DNA of 64,000 nucleotides from Geosiphon pyriformis (taxonomy: Eukaryota > Glomeromycota > Glomeromycetes > Archaeosporales > Geosiphonaceae): positions 157,349-221,348 of the forward strand of contig JAAOMT010000723.1 in NCBI GenBank assembly GCA_016748015.1, read 5' to 3'. Below, piece by piece: positions 36,191 to 48,739 of the stretch. The notes under the pieces were generated by a model. That model saw only the letters and a program-made list of their open reading frames with translations. It did no database searches and had not been told where the DNA came from. Both the position numbers and the translations under genes were made by a program. Numbering within the stretch: the stretch's first letter is position 1; every line of letters starts with the position of its first letter.

Positions 36191-38869
36191 TTTAAATATT
36201 AATAAAATAATATTTATAACTATTAAAAACAATTTTTTATAATAACATAATATAAAATAAATAGTTTATTAAAATTTTAATAACTTTTATTAATAACAAA
36301 ATTAATATTAACAATATTAAAAAAACAACCAAATTTATGGTAATATTTGGTGTTTTTCTAAAATTTTTAACATAATAAAAAGTTATATAAAATAATATTA
36401 TTTGTAAATAAATATTTAAAATTTTATATAAAATAATATTTTTAAAAAAAAAATTGTATTAACAATTATTTTTTAAAGTAGATTTAATTTAAGTTTAAAA
36501 TTAAATTTTTTTAACAAATTTGAGTTCAATTCAAGTTTGGTTTAAAATTTATAAATTTGTTTAAGTTTAATAAAATTAAAAAAATATATATAGTTTGTAT
36601 TATTTGTTTATTAATTATTATTTTGTTTAATTATTATAATCAGTTAAAAAATATATAAAACCATATATATATAAAAATTCTGTTTTTTAACTTATTAAAA
36701 TAAATTATTGTTTAATATTACTAAAGATTTAAAATCTAAAATAATAAAATTTAATAATTCAAATAGTTTAAATATTAATAAAATAAAATATAAAACTATT
36801 TTAATAAGTTTAAATAAAAAAGAAAAAAACAGCTAAATATATAGTTTTAAAATATATACATAAATTATTTTTTGTATAACTATAATTATTATTAAATTCT
36901 TATAATATCATTTAAAAATCTTTTATTAAACAGTCTATATTATAAAAAAAAATATTATAAAAAAAAACAAAATGGTAAAAAAATTATAAATTGATTAAAA
37001 AAATATTTTAACAAATAAGATTGTTATTTTTTTATGATTTTTGACCAATTTAATTAAAAAACTGCTTTAGTTTTTGTAATAATTATTATTAATGTTAATA
37101 ATAAAAAACTTTGTAATATAATTACTATTTGGTTTATTAAGTATTAATAATTATTTATTACAATAAAAATTTTTAAATTAATTAAAATATTTTAATATTT
37201 GAACTCTATTTTTCAATTTTTTTATATTAATACTATTAAAAATAAAATTATAAATTATATATCTTAAATAAACAAAAATTAAAAGTAAATATTATTTTTA
37301 TTATAAAATATTCTTTTTATTTTACTTATATTTATAATATAATAGTCATACTTAAGTATTATTAAGTTCAAAATTTTTTTTATATTAATTTTTTAAATAT
37401 TTTTTAATATCAAAGTTTTTGTTTTTATTATTATTTATTATATTAATAACAATTAAGATTTTTAATAAATAATATTTAATTTTGGTTTATTAAATAAACA
37501 ATATAATAATATCAATATTGTAAATAAATTTTTTAAAATATTAAAAGATTATAAAATTATATTAAAAATACATACATATATATTTTATATAAATTTAGAT
37601 TAATTAATAACCAATAATAAAATTGTCATATTATATAGCAAATTAGTATTATCTAAAACTTAAAAATATTACAATGTTTATATTATTAAAAATTGTGTTT
37701 TTTTTAATATTAACTTAAGTTAGTTTTTATTATTGCTTTAAAGTTAAATTTTTAATATTTACATTATTAAAAATCATGTTTTTTAATGTTGTTTTAAGTT
37801 GGTTTTTATTATTGCTTTAAAGCCAAATTTCAATATTAGTTTTATTTAAAATTTAAAGTTATTATAATGCTTAAATTATTAAAAATTGTATTTTTTTATT
37901 ATTGTTTTTATTATTGTTTAAACCAAATTTTCAGCCAAAAAAATTAAAAAAACAATTTAAAAAAAGTTGTATTTACTTTTTTTTTATGATTTTATTATTA
38001 ATTTTATTATTTATTAAATTAATTTTTTTTTCAATAGTTTCTTGTTATTATCTTAAATAATACTACAAATAATAATATTTTTATAAAAAAATAAAATTAG
38101 AAAAAAAAAACATATAATAAAACTCAAAACACTTTTAATTTTGATGCTTTAATTATATTTTTAATTCAATAATACAAATAATTCTAAATAAAATAAATAA
38201 TAATATTTTTAAAATATTTATTAAAAACTCAAACCAAAATATAATTTATCTGAAATTTTTTTAATGTAAATTTTGTATAATTTAAGATTAAAAAACTTAA
38301 TTTTATAATTTATATTTTATTTTAATGTTTTGAATTTCTTAAATATATTTGTAATATATATTAAATTAAATATTATAAACTTATTTTAAATTGTTTTATT
38401 TAGTAAAATTTTACTTATAACATAATTAAAAATAGATTATTTCTTAAATTAATAAGTTTTTTATTTCTGATTTTATATATTTTAAATACAAAAATTCCAA
38501 CTATAAATTTATAAACATTTAATATTCTTATATTTATATTAATTTTTTTTAATATGTTATTTTACATAATAATTAAGTTGTTTTTGATAAAATTGCTAAA
38601 TTTTTTGAATTATTTAAGAATATTATATTAAAATATTAAAATATTAGCCAGTTTAAATAATACTGTTTTTTTAATTATTATTATTTTAATATTATTTTAA
38701 AACAAATACAATTGTAATATTTTGTATTATATTAAATCCAAAAAAATTTTTATTATTTTACAAAAAAAAAATTTTTGAACAATATTATTAATAAAACAAA
38801 AAAATTATAAATTATTTATTTATTTAAATAGTATTATTTTCTAACTTTTAAAAAAACCTTTTTTTTTAT
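36191..38869. other. Extremely AT-rich block between the two LINE copies
   Basis: About 2.7 kb of nearly pure A/T sequence with no coding frame of substance. Short dispersed near-repeats such as ATTATTAAAAAT occur around 37.67-37.90 kb, where a ~100-bp segment with TTTTTATTATTGCTTTAAAG is seen two to three times. It resembles the AT block upstream of LINE copy 1. Probably old, heavily decayed repeats; nothing can be named. Confidence 0.55.
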
Positions 38870-39262
38870 GTCTAAAATTTCCCAAAGAGCAATTTTTTAA
38901 AAAAGAAATTTTTGTTTTTAGTTATTCTAGTATTATCACTATTAATATTTTTTAAGTCAATAATCTTTTTATAATAAACATAAAAGCTGCTTTAAATGAC
39001 AAAATGTTCAAGAAAAAAATACTTAAAAGAACTTTTTATAGTTCTGTTAATGATACTTTCTTTTAGAAAAAAGAGTATCTGTAAGTAATATTAAGCACTT
39101 TGGTAATGAAAAAAAAATCTCTTTGGTTAAATTTAATCTTAGTAATAGAATATATTTAAATATAAATAATAGTGAAATTAGTAATGTTTTAATAAATACT
39201 AATGGTAGTTTTCTTTTTGGCTTAGCTATTATAACTCCTAAAGCTAAAAGATTTAATGTCAG
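38870..39262 (+). pseudogene. LINE copy 2, truncated 5' fragment of ORF1
   Basis: From about 38870 the sequence resembles the 5' leader of LINE copy 1. From 38974 the translation follows ORF1 with the same order of segments: IKAALNDKMFKKK, FGNEKKISLVKF, SNVLINTNGSFLFG, TPKAKRFNVS. The start codon is ATA rather than ATG, and a TAG interrupts it near 39064. Similarity stops at 39262, where an LTR-like repeat begins, so the rest of this copy is missing. The part present corresponds to roughly the first 90 codons. Confidence 0.75.
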
Positions 39263-40052
39263 TATTACAGTTTAAAAATTTAATAGGAATTATAAATAAT
39301 ATAAATTAGCCAATCATGAAATAGCACAGCAACAATTTATAAAAAGAAATAATTTACAAATAACAACAAACACTATTTTATAATAGCAGCAAGCACTATT
39401 GTACAAAAGCAACAAGCACTATTTCACAATAGCAGCAATCACTATTTAGAAATAACAAAAATAGAGTATTACAAAACATTATTTTGTAAAACAATAATTA
39501 TATATATATACAATAGTTTTTAATAATAAAAAATCAGAACAGCTTCAACTAAAAGCAACAAATATCTAAATAAAAATAATAAATTGAATTAACATCACAA
39601 TTATAAGATTAACAATAGAGTTCACATATTCTTTCTAGCAAATAAAACTATTATTCTATCTTTGAATTCTTTGGAAAAATAATTTCTAATCAAGATTATT
39701 CATGTGGTTACTAATTAAATTGAAAAAGCTTTATTATATACTTAGGGAAATTGCAAAAAGACTATTAACATTCTGTGTTTCTAGATTAAAAAAACACATC
39801 AGACAATTGCAAGAATAGTCTTAAAGAAGACCCCAAACAGTGGATAGATTTCAGATTAGTCTCTAAGAAGAAGTACACAACATACAAAGACAACTAGAAT
39901 TAAAAAAAAGACTTACATCACAACATTAAGAGAAAACTTTTAGTACATTATCATTAATATCCAACACATAAAATCGAGGAACTCATGAAAGACTGATTGC
40001 AATTAAAATAGAATATCAGTAATTAAATATACCAAGAAAACATTCCCATAAT
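39263..40052 (-). mobile_element. Solo-LTR-like repeat, copy 1
   Basis: This ~790-bp block is repeated in the same orientation at 51550-52415. Both begin TATTACAGTT, share GCCAATCAT.AAATAGCACAG, an internal array of CAAGCACTATTTTACAATAG units (here 39360-39465), and end near CTCCCATAA. Read on the minus strand the element would start TGTTATGGGAG (here TATTATGGGAA) and end CTGTAATA, an LTR-like pair of ends. No target duplication is visible here. It separates the LINE fragment from the 3' end of Gypsy copy A. It encodes no protein. Confidence 0.65.
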
Positions 40053-40229
40053 AGTGTTTTTTGGTTTTTGTATTTTGTATTGGGATATCTTTTTGGTATC
40101 TCTGTATTGAATAATTTGTTAGTTGATAATAATTTTCATATTCCATTGTTAAATTAATTGAAAAGTTGTTGTGCTAGCAAGTGAATATTGTCAGTAATTT
40201 TCATTTTTTCTGATATCTTCTATCATGTT

Positions 40230-43020
40230 TATTATGTTTTTATATATTTTTTTGGTCAATCAATTTGATGTGTTTGTGTTAATAATGATGATTAGTTCTA
40301 GATTTCATGAAATTTTATCTGGTTAAACTAGTATTTTTTGTACTCCCAATTGTAAAATATTGTTAGTAGATAATGATACTATATTGTAATATAGTTTTAG
40401 TCAATCTCTATGTACTGTTTTGGTTAAAATTTTGTTGTTTAATCTTAATTTATAAGCTCTATTTTCTAAAATTTCTTTTATGTAAAATGGTCTGTTCTAT
40501 TTGGGATCAAATTTTCCATTCTATTGTTTTTCTGCTTTCGTATAATATAAAAAAAATTTGTCTCTAATCCTGAATTTAACTGGTTTATCTGGTAGTTGGT
40601 TATTGTGTCTTTTTTTTTGTTTTTTTTGTGACTTTTGGATATTATTAGCTGTTCTTTGTTATTTGTTTTCTAGCATTTCTATTAAGTCATATGTTTTTTT
40701 TAACAATGTTTCTTAGAAATTATCTTCTGTTATTGGTTTAGTTAGATATGTGTTGACTTTTATCTCAACTGGTAATATTGCTGTTCTACTGTATACTAAT
40801 TCAAATGATATTGCTTGTGTGGTGTTCTGCTTTATTGTCTGATAAGTAAATAATACTGATGGTATACACAAATCTCATTTATTCTGGTTTTTTTGGCTGA
40901 TTTTGGCAATTGCTTTACACAATATTCTGTTAAATTTTTCAACTAACCCATTTGTTTGTGAATGATATAGTAATAATAATGGTCTTTTTATTCCAAATCT
41001 TTGACTTAATTCTGTTAATGTTCTATTTACAAAGTGAGTTTCTTGATCTGATAATAGCTCTTTTGGATATCTATGTTGACAGATCAAATCTTAATAAACA
41101 AATTTGGCAATGAATTCTGCATCTGCTTTTTGAATGGCTTTTGCTTTTGGCCATTTAATGAGATAATCCATGACTACTGCAATATATTTGTTGTCTTTGC
41201 TAATGATTATTAATAGTTTAACTAAGTTAATTCTAATATGATCAAATAGTTGTCTCACTTTGATTAGTCTCAATGTTTTGTTGGGTTTTGTTTCTTCTCT
41301 TCTCTGACAAGCATTACAATTTTGAACATATTGGATAATATCTGAATATATTGATGGCCAATAGGATCTTTTTTTGGTTTTTTTTATGGTTGCTTTTTTG
41401 TAAAAATGTCCTGTTTTTGGATCAGAATAAATACTGAATAATATTGTTTTTTTCTCTGGTTCTGTGATTACTCTGGTTGGTTAATCTGGATTCTTTCTGT
41501 TTTTTTGATAAAGTATATTTTGGTAAGTGATAAAATATTTAGATTGTTGTTTAATATAGTTTCATTTATTTTGAGATAATTTTTCCTTGAACTGTTGAGT
41601 ATTTATAAAATGTTGAAGTTGTTGATATTTTTGTGTATTTATTTTTTGTTATATTTTTGGATTGGAATGTTCTTAAATTTGTCTTATCTGTAACAAACTA
41701 TTGGCAATTTTTTTTTTTTTGTAATGTATCATATAATCAAATAATAAAAGTTCTATTTTCTATTTAGCATGGTAATTATCTTCAAATTCTTGTTTCTGAA
41801 TTGAAGTCAATTCTTTATAATCAGTGTATATGTTAAATTTCTGACCTAATTATTCTTTCCATTTTATGACTGCCCAATAGATTGCTAAGTGTTCTAGTGT
41901 TAAAGTTCCATAGTTTTTTTCAGCTAGACTTAAACTGCAACTAGCATATGCTATTGGGTGTTCTTTTTCATCTGGTTTTTTTTGAGATAGTACAGCTCTT
42001 AATGCTTGATCTGACATATCTGTTGTAATTATGAATGGCTTGCTATGATTTAGGTAGATTAGTACTGGAGCTTGAATAAGCTTTCTTCTTAATATATCAA
42101 AAACTTCTTACTGGTTTTCCTTCTATTCATATTTGGTGTTCTTTGTTTGGAGTTGGTGTAATGGTTGAGCCAGTTTGGAAAAGTCTTTGATGAAGTGTTG
42201 GTAGTAATCTGCAAATCCTAAGAATGCTTGTAGTTTAGTCAAGTTGGTAAGTACTGAAAAGTTTTTAATTATCTCAATTTTGTCTAGATTTATCTTAATT
42301 CTGTCTTTGCTCATAATATGTTCCAAGAATTTTAATTCTGTTTTGTCAAAGAAACATTTAGTATTATTTAATTTTAATCTGGCTCTTCTTAGTTTTTTAA
42401 ATACTTGTTGAAGATAGTGTAAATGATCATCAAATGTTTTGGAAAACACATTGGTATTATCTAAATAAACAATTACTGACTTCTACAGTAGTCCAGTATA
42501 GACAATTTTCATAAGCCATTAAAATATGGCTGGAGCATTCATTAAGCCAAAAGACATAACTTCAAATTCAAAATTTTTTTCTCAGGTTGTAAAAGCTTTT
42601 TTCTCTTTATTTTCTGGTTTTATGGCTACTTGCTAGTAACCACTATCTAAATTTAATGTCAAAAACCATTTTTTTCCTCCAAAAGCATCAAATAATTTTT
42701 GGATTCATGAAGTTAGATAATTGTCTCTATGAATTACTCTATTGAGTTTTCTGTAATTCACACAAAAGTGAATCTTTCTATTTTTTTTTCGGATTAGCAC
42801 TACTGATAACAACCATAAACTTATTGATAATTGAATTAATCTATTGTTTAATATTTAATTGATTTTTTGTCAAATAATTTCATAACTTGCTAGTGGTACT
42901 TGGTATGCTTTTTGTTTGATTGGCATTGTATCTCTAATTTTGATCTGATGCTGAATTATGTCAGTTCTGCCAAATTTATTTTCACTAACAAAGATGTTAT
43001 TAAAGTTATTAAGTAACATC
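40230..43020 (-). pseudogene. Gypsy copy A RT - RNase H - integrase, decayed
   Basis: On the minus strand the RT catalytic motif at 42467-42456 is YLDN (normally YxDD), followed by FDDHLHYLQQVFKKLRRARLKLN and FLGFADYYQHFIKDFSKLAQPL. RNase H follows at ~42060-41700 (ITTDMSDQAL, PIAYASCSLS). The integrase (~41420-40250) has CNACQRRE of the HHCC finger, KYIAVVMDYLIKWPKAKA, LLSDQETHF, and LVEKFNRILCKA. The first core Asp position reads Asn (RINLVKL), while the second Asp and the Glu are kept. The C-terminal chromatin-side region is recognisable by similarity to copy C (NRAYKLRLNNKIL). Multiple TAA/TAG stops. Confidence 0.8.
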
Positions 43021-43103
43021 TTAAGCTATATATGTTGTAGTGGATCTAAATTTTTCAAGCTCATCTGTTCCAATTGTTCTGGTTATAGCAGATAACATGT
43101 TTC

Positions 43104-44860
43104 TTATCTGTATATTGTTTGTAATATAATATCTACATATCCACACAGCTGTGGAAAATCTGAAATGGTGTTTGGTAGTTGATTTTCAACTTTAGTAGTT
43201 AGATATTCAATAGTAATTCTTTTTTGTAGTTCAATGACATTTTCAGTTATATTGTAGATGAGAATTTTTATGTGTTTTGGGCTTTTGGCTGATATATACA
43301 GATTGGTAAGTCCAATTTTTCTTGATTCACAAATTGTAGCTTCTGTTTCAAATAGTTGAGCTTGATCTTTCACTTTCCTTTCTATAGCTAACATGTACTG
43401 GCCATATGGCAGAATTGAAATTGGTTGACAAATAGAGATAATTTCTCCTTTGTTAATAACTTTTTTTTCTGCCATATTAACTGATATATCTATTCTTCTC
43501 ATGAATTCGAATCTACTTATCCTTTTAACTGTAATTTTTAGTTCTTTCTTATCTTTCACTAATAATAACTGAGCTATTTTAACCAAAGGTAAGAATATTG
43601 TCTGTGCTATTTTTTTGTTTGGCTCTATGATATAGATCTTTTTTGAGTTATTTTGTAGTATTGCAATAATATTTCCTATATATTCTGCATCAATTATTTC
43701 TTCTTTAATGTTAATCTCTTTTTTTGCTAAACTATTCCTGGATGCTAACTGAACCATTGTTGTTGCTAGAATTTCCAATGCTACCTTTAGATCAATATAT
43801 GTATGCAAATGTGGTTCCAATTTGATGGTCTTTTTTCTTGGATATCTCAAATCAAACTTTGTATTGGTATTATGTGTGTATTCTGGCATGATACCTTTAT
43901 TATTATTGCTGAACTATTTAAGTTCTTGCTCTTTGGTAAGATTAGGAAATGCAATATATTGTTCTGGGTTTAAATCAGAGTCTAAATTGTTGTTATTTTT
44001 GTTATTATTTGGAATAGAGCTAGAACTATTGTTTTCATCATTATCATTGTTAGAGTTTAAATTAGAATTGAACTGTAATTCCAATTCTAATATACAGCTG
44101 TTAATTGGTTTGTCTTCTTCTGAAATTGTGTAGATCATGTGTGATAGTAAATTGTAAATAAGATCACACTCATTACAATACTAGAAGTTATATGGAATTA
44201 AATAGTGGTCACATAATTGGGTGTTTAGCTGTTCTAATCATTGTTCTTGCTCTTCTCTTGTTGGTGCCAAGCACTGGTAATGCTCATAAAATTCTTTTGG
44301 ATTGTTCTTAACATTGCCAAAAACATCAAAAGTTGAGATGTATTCGGGTTTAGAAAGTAATAAGAAGTTGTTTTTAATTTCCAGTAATTTACTGGTTGTC
44401 ACACCTTCTGCTTTCACACTTGCCATTCTCAAAATCTCATGTTTGTTGTGGGGATATCTTTTTAATTATCACAATGCTTTTTTTCATGCATCATCAATTG
44501 GAGTTTCTTTTTGTACTCAGTCATTTATTAGGATTGTATATTGGCACATTTCATTATATATTCCTCTACATCCAAGAATGTCATTTCATATTTCTTTATT
44601 GGATAAGATGGTTCCATAGGCAAGACAAGGCTCATTATCTTATTTTTCTTGCTGTTTTGATCATTCAAACTATTTGAGAATGCAAAAATGACAATAGAAT
44701 TTTGTTGCTGTTGGATATTTTTCATTGTTGCCACAACATGTGCCCATTGATGACAATTTCTTGTCACAATTAATACACACCAGTTTTAGTTGGCAATAGT
44801 TATATGGTTGTGATAAAGTATAGCTGTATAAGATATAAGTTGTAGTAGTTGTTGGTGTCA

Positions 44861-44900
<40 letters not shown>

Positions 44901-45599
44901 GTTTTTTTCCATTTCCAAATTGGTGTTAGTTCATCCTGATTGTTGTCAGTCCACAATATTTGATCATTATTTCAGATATGTTCTTCTTTTCACTTTTCTT
45001 TTCCTTTATTGTTCCATAAAAGTATGAACAGTAGTTTGTTGTATTCATTGTTGGCCTACAAGACTTGGTAGGCTTCCCAGGTAGGTTTTTTTTTTTTTCT
45101 TCAAGCTCAATTAATGGTGCTAGAATGTGAGTGGTTTTGAAGTGACTACACATGGCTGGTACACATGTGTGTTATCTGTTCTGACTGAGTTGTTTTTCTT
45201 GGATGTTTTAGTTTAGCACAGCATTGGTCTTGGATAACCAGTCATTACCAACTAATGCTTAATATTGGGTGGCTTCTATGATGAGAACTTTGATTGGTAT
45301 GACAATACCACTGACTTCAAAAGAGAAGTTGTTGATTTCATCTATTGGAGTCTTTGTTGTTCCATCAATAGTGATTATTTGCATACTGACTTTGGCAACT
45401 TAATTAATCCATAAGTTATTGAGTGATAATGCTGCCAACTAATCTACTGTCTAGAATTAGTTTAATGGGCTGACTATTAACTTTAGCATCTGTATATATT
45501 GCAGTGATGGGTTTTGATTCTAGAGCAGCTTCACTAAATAGTGATATTTCAACTAGTTTCTTGAGTTCAAAAAAAAAGATGGTGGTAAGTAATTTATTT
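43104..45599 (-). pseudogene. Gypsy copy A protease, Cys-rich module and dUTPase-like domain
   Basis: Minus-strand order: an aspartic protease, where the active-site loop near 45460 reads LILDSRLVGSII with its Asp kept and ALVGNDWLSK marks the end. Then a cysteine-rich stretch at ~44790-44165 (LVCINCDKKLSS, YCHFC, later YCNEC). Next is an Asn-rich linker and a dUTPase-like domain at ~43870-43590 with FDLRYP (motif I), LASRNSLAKK (motif II), IIDAEYIGNI (motif III) and NKKIAQTIF (motif IV). Motif V is lost (RFEFMRR). A further ~130 residues lead to the RT. The dUTPase part and this linker form one uninterrupted 261-codon frame (43889-43104), in the same frame as the downstream RT. Confidence 0.78.
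44865..44899. repeat. Poly-T run of 35
   Basis: Thirty-five consecutive T within the Cys-rich module of Gypsy copy A (poly-A on the coding strand). It probably expanded after inactivation, but a sequencing or assembly length error is possible. Confidence 0.9.
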
Positions 45600-47870
45600 T
45601 TGGTAATGGTTTTTGGTAGTATGTTGTTGGTAAGTAACTGCTTTTGTTTGGATTCCAGTTTATTGGGTAAGGCATCTTCTGGGATAATTAGAAGACTTAA
45701 ATAGTTCTGGGAATTTGGGTTTTGGCTGCACCCAATTTCCGAACTCTACTGCTGTAATTCTGCTGGCTGCTGAGATGAGCTGAGGATCAGCTGATGCATC
45801 ACTATTGCCAAATGCCAGTTCTGTTGAGTGTGTGTGATTTTTGGTCTCGGATTTCCAGATATATAAGCTGAATTTTAGGGCAGTATAGTAATGAATTGTG
45901 GTTGATAAATTACTTGTGGCTGTGGTTAATAAATAACTGGAGCTGAAGTTTGATAGATTGGAAGTATGTATATTGGTTGTTGTGTTATTTGTGGATAATG
46001 GGGTTGATATTGATATGGTTCAGTTGATAAATTGTTAGTGTAATTCTGGGTTTAAAATCTGCAATTGGGGTTTTGATATTAATTATCCAATTATTAACTA
46101 TTAATTCTGACATGGCAGTCAACCCTGATGTGACCTTGTTTACCACAATTGTGGCAAATCTGTGTTTTTTACTGCCATGATGATTGTGTTGCTGCAGAAC
46201 ATGACTGATTTTGGTGCTGATCAATGGTTTTGGAATTGTCATGACATTGTGATAGTTGATATATAGCCTGATTATTATTAGTTAAGTATTTCTCTAGTTT
46301 TTGATTAATTGAATTACTGAATTGTTTCAATTTAGAATCCAATTCAGATAATTTGTTTATTACTAGATTGATGGCTTGGGCATAATTTGTTTTGAATTTG
46401 GTGAATTCGAAATCTCATGCATTGATAACTGCATCTTAGAGAGTTTGTGGGTACATTAAACATATATATTGGAGAATGCTACTGCATAATTCACAAATAA
46501 ACTGGTTTAGAATCTGTGGTACTGTAAAGTAATTCATGTCAATCACTTGTATTTGACACAAGTTTTTATGGAAGTGTCCAAGATAAGTAGTAACTGCTTT
46601 AGTTTCTCCTTGTTTAATGGTGGTGAAGGTATTGGCTAAGTGGTTAATACTATTATTATTGTTAAAATATCTCAAAAACTTCATTTTAAATGCATCAATG
46701 GTGATAGATTTGTTGATCAATCTTTGATACCATGAATTGGCGGTATTTTGCAAAAAGTATGGAATGGCCTGTAAGACCCTAACATCATCTCAATTGTTAG
46801 TAGTAATTGCTTTGGTGATGTTGTTAAGCCAAATTTGGGTGTTATCTTCTTTACCAGTAAATTTTTCTAATTTGGTAATAGAGGTGTATGCCATTGGTAT
46901 TATGACTTGTTGCTGTTGCTATAGTGGTTGAGGTTGCTGTTGTAGTTGCTGCTGAAATAGTGGTGATGATTGCTATTGTTGTTTGGCAATTAGTGAGACT
47001 GGTGATGAATTGATCACAATTATTGGAAGTAAGTTTTAGGGAACAATAAGAGCAGTGTTTGGATTATTTTGGTGTTGCTGAATTGGAATAATTGGGATTT
47101 CAATTTCCAGGTTTTCTAGAATCAAATTTTGACTATTAATTTCTTGATTGCTGTCTTTCTCTTCTTCAGAGTTGGTTATCTCCCAAGAACTAGTGGCTCT
47201 AAAATCTGGTTGTGTTGATAGTAATCAAATTTCTAATGGCATTGGAAATCATAATTTGAATTTTTTAAAATAATCACTATATGTTCTTAGTAACTCAGCT
47301 TTTTTTTGTTTACTTTGAAATGAAATTCTGTTTAATGATATTGTCGTGTTTATTGTGGATGTGTCTGTTGATGTTATATTAATAGTGCTGCTAGGTGTGT
47401 AGTAATATGATGGATTCACAGAGAAATCAACTCTTTGTTTCTTTCAAATAGGGTAATTGTATTTGCTTTGGGGTTCTTATTAGTGCTTGTAGCCTTCCTT
47501 TTTCTTTGTTTACAAAAGTGATAGAGAATTTTTGTTTAGTGTATTTTTTAATTTTTCTGTTTATTTCTGTAATTATTGGAGCAAATAAATAATTCTATGA
47601 CAATGTAATAGTTTAAAGTAGTTTACTGAAGAAATTGTTGAAAACAGATTTTGGATCTTCTTGTCCTCCCAAGTAATATACAATTTTTTCATTGACATAG
47701 TAATTGAAAGCTGATTCTGCTGGCCAATTATTATTTGTTAATTTTAGATGACTTTTGTAATACTGGAATAAGGATTTTACAAATTCCAAGTGGTTTGTCT
47801 CTGCTTCTTCTGATTCCACCACTGTTTTAGATGGTTGTTGCTGGTGTTAGTTCTCTGTTGGATTATATTT
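45600..47870 (-). pseudogene. Gypsy copy A gag, decayed
   Basis: The minus-strand segment 47822-47613 matches the N-terminal region of copy C gag, and 46753-46436 matches its capsid-like core (NTANSWYQRL, FKMKFLRYFNNNNSIN, QILNQFICEL). An intact zinc knuckle C-x2-C-x4-H-x4-C (ICHNCGKQGHIRVDCHV) lies at 46156-46115, in a Gln/Pro/Tyr-rich tail. The core is out of frame with the flanking parts and there are several stops, so it is a pseudogene. The limits are approximate. Confidence 0.72.
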
Positions 47871-47886
47871 TATAGGGAGCACTAAA

Positions 47887-48739
47887 TGTTACAGGTGATT
47901 ATTTGGGGTCTTAAATCAAATAACAAATCTGTAACTTGGTGCTTAATAGTTGTTATGGATATTGATTTTTTCTAAAAAATTTTGTATCTAAAGATTTTGA
48001 TTGAAGTTCTTTGTATAATGAACAGAGATTCAAGTGTGTTTTTCTTTTAGTGATGCTTCTGTATTAACCCTTGGGTTAATGTGGTTTGTTGTTCATCACT
48101 TCCTGAAATCACAATTCTGTCAATTTTTTTTTCAGTATGGTGACCAGCAATTTCCTGATAAGCTATTTTTAAATTAAGTATCTATTCTTTTTCCTGGGTC
48201 TTTTACCAATACTATACTCTAATGTTATTAATTTAGCACTTAATCCTTAATTAATTAATATACAACAATAAAAAAAAAAGATAACAAAGAAAAATAAGCC
48301 AAGGTGATTAAGTTAGTATTTTGTTAATAGCCATGATCAAGAGCTATTGTTTCAGTGTAGTCAAGTATGGATTACTATCAACATAAAGTGTTGATAGTAA
48401 AAAGTGAATTGAGATAGCAAATAGTTATTTATTAATATTTATGACTTGAAAAATTGCTTAAATAAAATCTAAACTAAAAGATCTGTCTTTTTTACTTCTA
48501 ATACTACTGTATATAATTGAGATTCTTTACACCAGAAATCTTGGAATTTCTGGAATTCTGCAATTCTTTTAAGAGAAATTCTGGAATTCTAAAATCCTGT
48601 AATTTTTTGTATGAGAATCCTAAAATTTCTGGAATTCTACAATTCTTCTAAGCAGAATTCTGGAATTTCACATTTACTATGGCTATTTTTGATTGGTTAA
48701 TTTATATGCTAATATACTTTTTATATTCTATAAGTAACA
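47887..48739 (-). repeat. 5' LTR of Gypsy copy A
   Basis: The 853-bp block starts TGTTAC and ends GTAACA on the + strand, a perfect 6-base inverted end pair. Inside it on the minus strand lies TTTAGTGCTCCC, corresponding to the primer-binding position TTTGGTGCTC of copy C. Outside it copy B begins abruptly. An imperfect array of GGAATTTCTGGAATTCT-like units lies at 48535-48670, followed on the minus strand by a TATATA-like box near 48510-48516. No second LTR copy is present in the window, so the limits rest on the terminal motifs. Confidence 0.65.

Larger units (their letters stand above)
40053..48739 (-). mobile_element. Ty3/Gypsy retrotransposon copy A (minus strand), 3' truncated
   Basis: On the minus strand it runs from a 5' LTR (47887-48739) through gag, protease, a Cys-rich module, a dUTPase-like domain, RT, RNase H and integrase to 40053, where it is cut off against the solo-LTR-like repeat. 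No 3' LTR of its own follows. Large parts of the polyprotein share one frame over more than 6 kb, with stops almost only as TAA/TAG, so the ancestor probably made a single Gag-Pol. The right end abuts mid-gag sequence of copy B, which indicates insertion of A into B. Inactive: in-frame stops and YLDN instead of YLDD in the RT. Confidence 0.82.

Noticed and set aside
39263-40052. 3' LTR of Gypsy copy A
   Set aside because: It lies at the 3' end of A in the right orientation, but its sequence does not match the 5' LTR of A (47887-48739) beyond the last few bases, so it is treated as a separate repeat family.
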